Source: Owenia fusiformis (lineage: Eukaryota; Annelida; Polychaeta; Sabellida; Oweniidae). From it: a stretch of DNA of 64,000 bases. Numbering within the stretch: the first letter of the stretch is position 1; the number at the start of each line of letters is the position of its first letter. Position numbers and translations under genes: made by a program. Shown piece by piece: positions 11,624 through 64,000 of this stretch. Where the stretch lies: contig CAIIXF020000007.1 of assembly GCA_903813345.2 (NCBI GenBank), forward strand, positions 32,537,564 through 32,601,563, in the 5' to 3' direction. The notes beneath the pieces were generated by a model. It searched no databases. It was not told the DNA's origin and saw only the letters and a program-made list of their open reading frames with translations.

Positions 11624-12477
11624 ATTATCCCACCACCTAACGAAGTTCGAGGGGGATATAGAGAAGTCGTCCATCTGTCCGTGTGTCTGGGCGATAACTC
11701 CAATACCAGTTGATGGATTTGGTTCAAATTTTATAGGCTTATGCCTTATGAGTGTAGGACCTCTGCTCGAGAAGGAATTTTCAATATGGCCACTCAATTC
11801 AAAATGGCCGCCATTTTTCGTAAAAAATGTAATCATTGATAACTCAATACAAGTTGACAGATTTGGTTCAAATTTTATATGCTGATGCTCAGGGACAAAG
11901 GAGTTTCGCACAAAAATACATTTTCAAGATGGCCACTTAATTTCAAAATGGCGGCCATTTTTCGTAAAAATATGTAATCTTTGATAACTCAAATACCAGT
12001 GAACGGATTTGGTTCAAATTTTATATGATGATGCTTAGGGACACAGTAGCTATGTTCGACAAAAATTTTTCAAGATGGCCGCTTAATTTCAAAATGGCGG
12101 CCATTTTTCGTAAAAAACGTTATCTTTGATAACTCAAATACCAGTGAACAGATTTGGTTGAAATTTTATATGGTTATGCCTAGGGACACAGTAGCTCTGT
12201 TCAAGAAATAACTTTCAAGATGGCGGCTGAATTTCAAGATGGCGGCCAATTTTCGTAAAAAACGTAATCTTTGATAACTCGTATACCAGTAAACGGATTA
12301 GGTTCAAATTTTATATGATGATGCCTTGTTCACAATGGTATAAACTAATTTTGTGCCAAATTTCATGCTTCTATCACAAAGTGCACAAACATTTCAACAT
12401 TTACACTAGCTATAATAAGCATAATATGTTTTGTTTGGTGGGATTTTCTACTCCGTGGAGTTGCTGTTTTTCTAGTT
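11624..12477 (+). mobile_element. hairpin-headed tandem-repeat element, family 1, copy 2
   Basis: Same head (ATTATCCCACCACCTAACGA), GTCC tract, about five 140-145 base units and the same tail (GGTGGGATTTTCTACTCCGT, ending CTAGTT). It sits inside another repeat: the motif CAAGTGGGTGCA flanks it at 11604 and 12535. Confidence 0.8.
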
Positions 12478-13535
12478 TCATAATTTAGACCAAATTTGGA
12501 AAAATATGCCTATTTTTCATGTTTTTCTCATTTTCAAGTGGGTGCAAATTGATTCTCAGGTGGGTGCATGCTAGAGCTGGCATCATATGTCGGAATGGTC
12601 GATTGTCAGTCGAATGCTCTCTGCGACACCCATGTCGACACATCGCCTCTTGATCAACAGTCGGAACTCACAACATGATAAGCTATTTCCCTATGAATTA
12701 AAATATTTGTTACTACCTGCTGTATGGTGTATTTTAGTGAAGTTTTACTGCCTACATTTTCAAATTTTCTTTTTGTTTTGATCGACTTCCTGGTCTCGAA
12801 TTAGGTCTTGGAGCCCCTCGAGATTTACCCTCGAGATTTATTTTCAATGGCTGCCCGGAAATAACAACAGAAATTGTAGTTTTATGTCTATTTATTGCTT
12901 TTTCGTCAAAGTCTGATACTTAAACATGGTTTACCTGTAAGTTAAATATAAAACATACAACTGAGGATGACTATTGTGCATCGTATTGCTAATTACAAGC
13001 CTAGAAAATCTAAAATTCAGATTGATTTTCTTCAAATTTTTTTTCATTTTTCGAATATCATTGGACCCGACAATGTCGATATCGTTGTCGATAGAGAGTT
13101 CCGACATGTCGACATTAAAATCCTATTCAATGCCAGCTCTAGTGCATGCCTATGACCAAAATCTCAAGTGGGTGCAGCGCAATTGCTGCTGAGGAGATCA
13201 CTACAGTGTAATATCTTATTATTGCGCTGGTAAGTCATAAGCATAAAGATCAAAATCTTCACTATCTGATTCTCTCAAATAGCTACCTGGAAGCTCGAGG
13301 CCTGGGGAGTTCAGATTGAGGTCTGAAAAAGTGAAATTTTAAAGCTCCAAGGTCAAGGCATTCTTCCTTAACTGGAAAAGTAGTTGAAAGATGTTGTTGA
13401 AATTGTATATATATGTGAGTCAGTCAGTCCACGTCCAGAAGTCCCAAAATTTGCCATGTACAGTTCATGTCCAAAAGAAGAGTAAGTCATTAATCCACTG
13501 GCCATTCATGTATGTCACACAGATGCCATTCCTTT
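12478..13535. repeat. decayed inverted-repeat element upstream of MAP3K20
   Basis: GGTGCATGCTAGAGCTGGCA near 12560 is the inverse of ATGCCAGCTCTAGTGCATGC near 13130, and CAAGTGGGTGCA recurs at 13163. The inside has two hairpin-prone GTCGACATG-type stretches (12620, 13095). A TATATATATG stretch at 13404 is the only TATA-like site before the gene; I do not call a promoter. Confidence 0.45.
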
Positions 13536-13539
13536 ACAG

Positions 13540-57683
<44,144 letters not shown>

Positions 57684-57733
57684 GAACAATGCTTTGCAAA
57701 AATTGAATGAGCTGCAATGTTTTATTTACTAGT

Positions 57734-58425
57734 AATTGTACATTATAATGTTTTACTTAATTGTACATTATAATGTTTTATTTAATTGTACATTATAATG
57801 TTTTACTTAATTGTACATTATAATGTTTTATTTAATTGTACATTGTAATGTTTTACTTAGTTGTGCATTATAATGTTTTATTTAATTGTACATTATAATG
57901 TTTTCTTTAATTGTACATTATAATGTTTTATTTAATTGTACATTATAATGTTTTATTTAATTGTACATTGTAATGTTTTACTTAGTTGTGCATTATAATG
58001 TTTTATTTAATTGTACATTATAATGTTTTCTTTAATTGTACATTATAATGCTTTCTTTAATTGTACATTATAATGTTTTATTTAATTGTACATTATAATG
58101 TTTTATTTAATTGTACATTGTAATGTTTTACTTAATTGTACATTATAATGTTTTATTTAATTGTACATTATAATGTTTTCTTTAATTGTACATCATAATG
58201 TTTTATTTAATTGTACATTATAAGGTTTTCTTTAATTGTACATTATAATGTTTTCTTTAATTGTACATTATAATGTTTTCTTTAATTGTACATTATAATG
58301 TTTTATTTAATTGTACATTATAATGTTTTATTTAATTGTACATTATAATGTTTTATTTAATTGTACATTATAATGTTTTATTTAATTGTACATTATAATG
58401 TTTTATTTAATTGTATATTATGTGT
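57734..58425 (+). repeat. 25-bp minisatellite in MAP3K20 3' UTR
   Basis: About 27 near-perfect copies of a 25-base unit, TTGTACATTATAATGTTTTA plus TTTAA or CTTAA or CTTTAA-like ends. It starts 51 bases after the stop codon. Each unit with the TTTAA end holds ATTTA (AU-rich element core) and TGTACATT (one base off the Pumilio consensus TGTANATA). Variants (TTTATTTAA, TTTACTTAA, TTTTCTTTAA) recur in blocks, a sign of block-wise duplication. Confidence 0.95.
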
Positions 58426-58826
58426 GGAATGATGCTGAATAAGATTTCAATTTAGATTTTCGAAAAAATATTTTATTCTATCACCAAATCTTTCTATGAT
58501 ACAACTAATCATTGTAGATTGTCCATTTGTGTTCTACTCAAGTTGATATGAGATAAATGATGATGTGTTCATTGCATACAAAAGTGAGTTTACATGTACT
58601 TGTTTATTTATCAATGCTCAATGAATTGGATTCTGCCAAGCAAATGTCGGCAACTCTGATTGAATTTTTTGTAAAGTGCATAGTGTGCATGTACATTCTC
58701 ACATTTATCAATGCATGTAAAAATAATGAATACTGTAGATGTATTTGTAGTCTAGCTACAAGCCCCTGTGACCCCCCCCCCCCCTTACTACACACCTTCT
58801 CACACAGGGTCTAGTTATCGGTAGTT

Positions 58827-59027
58827 CAGACCCATAGCCAAGGGGATTCAATGCGTTTGAGCAAACCCCCCTTGGCCAAAAAATTCTTTCAAAATCATGC
58901 AGTTTTCACCATTCTGAGCACTTTGTAGGTGATTTTGGCCATTTTTGGACCAAAATTATACAAGTGAATTCCCCCTGGAATTTTTCAAAAAGTGAACCCC
59001 CATTGGCAAATCCTGGCTACGGGCCTG
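58827..59027. mobile_element. 201-bp MITE in 3' UTR
   Basis: CAGACCCATAGCCAAGGGG at the left is inverse to CCCCATTGG..TCCTGGCTACGGGCCTG at the right. A stretch TTGGCCATTTTTGGACCAAA forms a central hairpin. No clear target duplication. Confidence 0.65.
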
Positions 59028-59628
59028 GTGGTTGGTACACACTCTAAGTAAACTAGTGGAGGTATAAAGTCAACTTTTTACTGTTTAAAATATTTCTTTT
59101 TTAACTACATGTATTGCTCAATTTAAATTACAAAAGTAAGCATGAATGCAACACTTGAATCAATTAGGAGGGAATCATCTGTTTGCTATTCATGGCTCAC
59201 CCTCATTAAGCTTTTTCTACTTATATAACCATGCCACTGGAGGTAATGCCTTCCCTATATACCATGCAATATAATAATTCATATCATGTTACTAGACCTT
59301 ATCGGGATGAACAGTGGGGGCGCCACTAGGTGTTGTAGCTTGACTAATGTATTTGTATCTTTACCAAATAGTGGAGGCTAGAATTTCTATGTATTCTTTG
59401 TAAAGATATTAAATTGTTTCAATCATGTTAGACTATATAAGTCATGTACTTTACACATTTTTTTGTTCTATTGATCAAGCTACATTTTTGAAATTCATTT
59501 TTCCAGTAAATTGAGGCAAACAATGAAACATATCAATATATATATCAAAGATATTAAACATGATAATGAAGAAATGGCTTTTAATATTGTGAGAAAAAGT
59601 ATGAATTTGGAATTGTTTGTTATTGAAT

Positions 59629-59634
59629 AATAAA
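59629..59634 (+). terminator. candidate poly(A) signal AATAAA
   Basis: Canonical AATAAA about 1.95 kb after the MAP3K20 stop codon, followed by a T/GT-rich segment near 59686-59700. Confidence 0.4.
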
Positions 59635-59650
59635 TGTAAAAAGGATTAAT

Positions 59651-60047
59651 TGAAACTGATGTTGAAATATATTTTATAAGAATTAATTTGTTGTTGCTGT
59701 ATCATAAATATATGTAGATTACTTTATGCAAATTTATTTCGATTGAAGATATATTTCCTGGGCTAGTAACTGCTGTCAAGTAGAGAATTGATATTTATCA
59801 ATGTGTCTGCATGTTCATTCATGGATAACATGGTTATTCTTATAACCTACAGATCAGAAGCATACAGTTTATTGGCTTTGGAATGGTCTCCCAATACCTC
59901 CATAATATGTTATTCTTGATCTTTTATGATGCCAGGTAATTTCTTGTTACAATCCCTTATGACCCCTCCTGCAACACACCTCCTAACCTAACTATTATGA
60001 GATGGTATGTAGTCAAGTAGTGGTAGGGGATCAGGGGTTTGTATTTT
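59651..60047. other. downstream intergenic DNA
   Basis: No gene or element recognised. Confidence 0.3.
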
Positions 60048-60671
60048 AAAGAATGGGTATCGATATGGCGAACCTTTTGAACACACGTTTCTCTTAAACC
60101 AGTCATCAAAAAATTCTGAAAATCTTACAAATTGTCAATTTAATGGCCATCTTTTGAATGGTAACAATATAATTTGAAATAGATATACATACTTTCATCT
60201 ATATTGTTTTAAAAACACATCAAAGACTTGTTTTGTTCTTGGTATCATGTTTCCAGAGTGAAATGAAACATCTTTCCGAACCTCATTGGAACAAAACGAC
60301 AAAAACACAACATGTTTAGGTCTCTCAATATTGTAATTGTACAAAGGAAATTTTGGTTGATTTAAAAAAAGTATCTTGTTAATGAAATAAAAGGTTTTTC
60401 TTGATTTTTATCTATTTTGGGGGAATTTTGTTTGGAAAGACATTTTATTTCATTCTCAAGAATTGGTAGAAAGGAGTAAAAACAATTGCACTAAAACAAA
60501 ATGGTAACAAAAACAGTTACATAAAATATTTCTAAATAATTTCCGCATTAAAGTGTTGTCAATCAGTCAACATTACATAATATACCATGTTTCTTTACAG
60601 AATGTTTTCAGTGATTGGTTTAAGAGAAAAACATTGTTGAATTCAGTTCTCCATATCGATACCTATCCTTT
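60048..60671 (+). mobile_element. inverted-repeat element copy B
   Basis: Ends AAAGAATGGGTATCGATATGG and CCATATCGATACCTATCCTTT are inverses, and pairing goes on inward (TTTCTCTTAAACCAGTCA against TGATTGGTTTAAGAGAAA). Complete copy of the element whose damaged copy is at 14310-15335. Confidence 0.7.
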
Positions 60672-61477
60672 GAATAGATGTCACTGAAATCACCAAGCTT
60701 GTACTCTTCTGAAAAGTTGTTGATATGTTATTTTGCATGATTTATAGTTATCAGTTACAGCTTCTATCATCAAGAATTTCCTTTGTAAAGGAAATGTTAA
60801 ACTCTGTTTTGGCATTGTTTCATTTCATTGTCATTGTTTCCATAGTTTTTTTAAATTCAAGTTTCACAAGATCTGATACATGAATAATGTGATTAATGCA
60901 AAAACGCTCTTACAATGGTCAGTAATGTGTATGAGTCTTCAACGGGATTTGATATCCTCTCCCTGTGTGTCTTTACTCACATATTATACATGTTTCTTTC
61001 CTTATGAAAACACCAATATTAATAGAGATGATCATGTTATATCATGTTGTTATTTAATTACATCATCAGAAAAAATGCATATGTATATTTTAACTGCTTT
61101 GAATTAATTTTTTGTGACAAATACACCTGCACTATCCAGGCATCTTCTATAATCTGTTTTTGATTAATTCAAAATATGCATTAGTTCAATTGACTTGTCA
61201 ACCAAGATTTCATCAATCTGACTTAAATTTCTTTATTTGGCTTAACAGCAAATATGTTAATGACAAAAAGATTTCCTAGATTGCATGCATGTCAATTGAT
61301 CGTGATTGTTATAGCTAAAGTGAATTGCCATCAAAGTATGAAATATCAAACTATTGTTAAAATTAATTGCTGATGTCATCACAGGTTTTCCTGATTTGAA
61401 GTAATGACTAATGCATTTCATTAAAACTGATCCAGAATGTGAAGTCAGTACTTCAACATCACAACCACTGTTTTTAT
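60672..61477. other. intergenic, nothing recognised
   Basis: AT-rich; the 75-codon frame at 60880 shows no family signature. Confidence 0.3.
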
Positions 61478-62700
61478 TAGCTCGTATGGTGAGCTATTGC
61501 AATCACTCACTTGTCTGTATGTCTGTCTGTCTGTCAACAATTAATGGCTTCTGTCGTTTTAAGTTTTTTTTTGGTTCATTATCAATACAGATGATTTGTG
61601 GTTCAAAAACTCACTTATTTTCAAAATGGCCACCATTTTTGTTGATGGAAATTTAGTTTTTGATTGTTTAGTAGCTTAATCAATAATTTTAGGTGTCATG
61701 CATTGTAAAACCCAAGTCACTGTTGGAAGTAGTTTCATGAGATAATGTCAGAAGTTTTAATAATCTCATGTAATTTATGTTAACATGCATGGGCGTAGCC
61801 TAGCAACCCCCCTCCACCCCTCCAAAAAGAATAACCCTCGGGTGCTATATTGTCCTGATTAAATCTTGTCTACAGGTTTCAAGCCAAACTGTTACAGAGA
61901 TTCATCTGAAATTTTCATGGATGTTTCTACAGATTAAAGTTCTCGGGCATTTTCTGTCATAGAATCTTGTCTGTCTAGGCTTGTCTACAGTTCCAGCCAA
62001 ACTGTTGTTTGGATTCATCTTAAATTTTCAGGGATGTTTCTACGTATGAAACATTAGAACTGAATAGTTTGGGGCATTGTGGGTAAATTTTAAGGTGGTA
62101 ATTTGGGATTTTTTGTCCTGAAATCTTGTCTGTCGAGGCTTGTCTACAGATTTCCAAGCAAACTGTTTAGGTTAAGTGATTAGTTTTTGGGCATTCTGGG
62201 TAAATGTAAATGTCGCCATTTTGGATTTTGGAAAATCTTGTCTGTCAAGGCTTCTTTACAGGTTTCCAGCCAAACTGTCGCATGGATTCATCTGAAATTT
62301 TTAGGGATGTTTCTACGTATGAAACATTAGAACTGATTAGTTTTTGGGCATTCTGGGTAAATGTTAAGCAGGCCATTATGGACTTTTCGTCCTAAACTCT
62401 TGTTTGTCGTTTACAGCCAAACCGTTCCATGGATTCATTTGAAAGTTTTAGTTATGTTTCTAGGTATGAAAGTTAAGAACAGGATAGTTTTTGGGCATTC
62501 TGGGAAAATGCTTAGGCAGTCATTTTTAAATTTTCCATCCTAAAATCTTGTTTGTCGAGGCTTATCTACAGATTTCCAGTCAAACTTTTTCATGGATTCA
62601 TCTGAACATTTTAGGGATATTTCAACATGTGAAAGTTCAGAACTGATGAGATTTTGGGTATATGTTAGGGTGGCCATTTTGAATTTGCTGTCCTGAAAAC
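61478..62700 (+). mobile_element. hairpin-headed tandem-repeat element, family 2
   Basis: Head GCTCGTATGGTGAGC, then TGTCTGTATGTCTGTCTGTC. About six units of 125-140 bases follow: AAATCTTGTCTGTCAAGGCT, TTCATCTGAAATTTTCAGGG, TTTTTGGGCATTCTGGGTAA, GGCCATTTTGGATTTT. Ends near 62700. Confidence 0.7.
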
Positions 62701-63914
62701 TGTATTCTATTCAAGGGTGCGATCATGTTCACTCTGTGTCTTGTTTTAATACTATGTGCAACCATGGTGCAAATGTAAATGTCCAGTGGTATTTATGTCA
62801 TAATTTTATGTCACCACCACACACCAGAAGTGGTGACATATTATTGTTATTTTCTCCAACTTTATTAATTACTTGCACAGTACTGCATTGAATTCTTACA
62901 GTTGTAATTCAATGGATACCAAAATTATGAAAGTTACATCCATAAATTAGGCATGTTTTACAATATTTTTGGTAGTAAAAATAAAGGATTCAAAAGATTT
63001 TTTCTAATGCATTGTCTCTATGCCAACAAGGTTAAGAACTAAGCCCGAGAATAATTCTATTTATATGACTGGTGTTGCTGGAACAAATTACTTATAAATA
63101 TTACAAAAGTGTCTGGAGCCTGATCTCAGATTTATAGACATCATAAAACACAATGTTATGATCATTGTCAATATTGATTTAATGCAGTTATCATAGAACA
63201 ATCATTGTGATTTTATTCCAGGGACTTTCCAAGTTAGACTCTTGTGTGTTATTTCAGTGAACTTATTGAAAGTGGAAATACTACACCTGTGTCTTGTCTC
63301 TAATTGGATCTGTCAAGGCAACTGCAGTCATCTGCCTACAGCCAAACATAGTGAGTAATGCAATTTTTTCAATTAATATTATTTGTCTAACATGCTTCAG
63401 ATACTCAGATAGGCATCATTATTAAGCCTTACATTTAGTATTGTGGTTCTATGGAAGCATCTAATGGAATGATTCAATGATGATATTTTTCACACAAGGA
63501 TTTTTTGTTATTATGAAAGTAATATCACAAAGGAGAAAGTTTTTGTATAATTATTTTAATAACTTTATCGCACCCTTGGGTGCTATATTAGACTATATCC
63601 TCTAGTCTGAAATTTTTTTGAAATTGAAATTTGGAATGAAAATATTCAGACAAAAGCCCACATATGTTAAAATCTGGGACTGAAAATTATTCGTTTACAT
63701 GAGAAGTGCCATTCAAAATGGCCGATGGTGTAAATTGATTTGCATATATATTACTTCCCCTAGCTTTATTTCCATTTGACAATACGCTTTGTTACTTTTT
63801 ATAGCATTTAATTGTACCTTACTACTTAATTTAATTGTTATAATGTTTATTTTTGGGAAGGAAAAAAATTTGATCAAAATTAGGCTAATTCGTGTGTTCC
63901 GCAAAGTCCCACAA
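62701..63914. other. intergenic with two hairpin-headed repeat fragments
   Basis: TATGTCACCACCACACACCA with GAAGTGGTGACATATTATTG (62808-62843) is a family 3 head. TATCGCACCCTTGGGTGCTA (63568-63588) is a family 5 head around the perfect palindrome GCACCCTTGGGTGC. No gene. Confidence 0.5.
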
Positions 63915-64000
63915 AGTCCCCACATCCTTGGTATATGGCTTGATTCACCCTCCCCACATCCTGGGCATATGACTTGATTCACCTCCCCACATCCTTGGCA
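63915..64000 (+). repeat. 33-34 bp tandem repeat running out of the window
   Basis: CACATCCTTGGTATATGGCT, CACATCCTGGGCATATGACT and CACATCCTTGGCA begin at 63921, 63955 and 63988. Confidence 0.7.

Larger units (their letters stand above)
57684..59650 (+). other. MAP3K20 3' UTR (probable extent)
   Basis: Follows the stop codon. Holds the 25-bp minisatellite (57734-58425), a poly-C tract near 58770-58784 and a 201-bp inverted-repeat element (58827-59027). The first clear AATAAA is at 59629-59634, with a GT-rich stretch just after it, so I place the 3' end near 59650. Transcript data are needed to exclude an earlier site within the AT-rich minisatellite. Confidence 0.5.

Noticed and set aside
57734-58425. 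CRISPR or telomere-like array
   Set aside because: 25-base units directly abut, no spacers; it is a minisatellite within a 3' UTR.
58770-58784. Poly-C run as an assembly error
   Set aside because: Cannot be judged from the sequence; recorded only as a homopolymer whose length is uncertain.

Overview
This window is AT-rich animal (metazoan) nuclear DNA with spliced genes, long introns and dense transposon debris. The mix of repeats (hairpin-headed elements followed by GTCC-type microsatellites, DIRS, Ty3/gypsy of the K02A2.6-like type, I-type and CR1-like LINEs, many TA-flanked inverted-repeat elements) suggests a marine invertebrate, most likely a lophotrochozoan such as a mollusc. That placement is an inference, not something one sequence proves.

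Only one host gene can be supported. It fills about 44 kb of the window on the + strand (13579-57683): a complete MAP3K20 (ZAK/MLTK) orthologue of the long, alpha type. I could place all 20 coding exons with GT..AG borders and matching phases. They give 3462 coding bases and a protein of 1153 residues: MLK-type kinase domain, leucine-zipper coiled coil, SAM domain, a conserved middle region, and a long Ser/Arg/Gly-rich tail. In vertebrates this kinase binds ribosomes and starts p38/JNK signalling when translation stalls.

Layout. 1-3780: inverted-repeat elements and anonymous DNA. 3784-7760: a decayed DIRS-type tyrosine-recombinase retrotransposon (- strand). 8286-9474: 5'-truncated I-type LINE remnant (- strand). 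10194-12477: two hairpin-headed tandem-repeat elements. 13579-57683: MAP3K20. Its intron 2 (13.3 kb) holds a three-level nest: a young, intact Ty3/gypsy element inside a TA-flanked inverted-repeat element inside a LINE remnant. Intron 5 holds a Mutator-like MITE with a 10-bp target duplication. Intron 7 has a mariner-type element ending 24 bases before exon 8. Intron 14 (11.2 kb) holds a 3.5-kb array of 77-bp units copied from the 3' end of exon 14 with its splice donor, then a 6.8-kb foldback element. 57684-about 59650: 3' UTR, opening with a 25-bp minisatellite. 59650-64000: repeats only.

The most unusual signal is the 77-bp array. Each unit is a 66-base, 22-codon copy of the end of the SAM exon followed by an 11-base spacer that supplies a GT donor and ends in AG, so about 46 latent phase-0 mini-exons sit behind the real one. 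Other points of note are a start-stop uORF 15 bases before the MAP3K20 start, a read-through exon 9 with its own stop and AATAAA, and YY1-like site arrays inside the intronic repeats.
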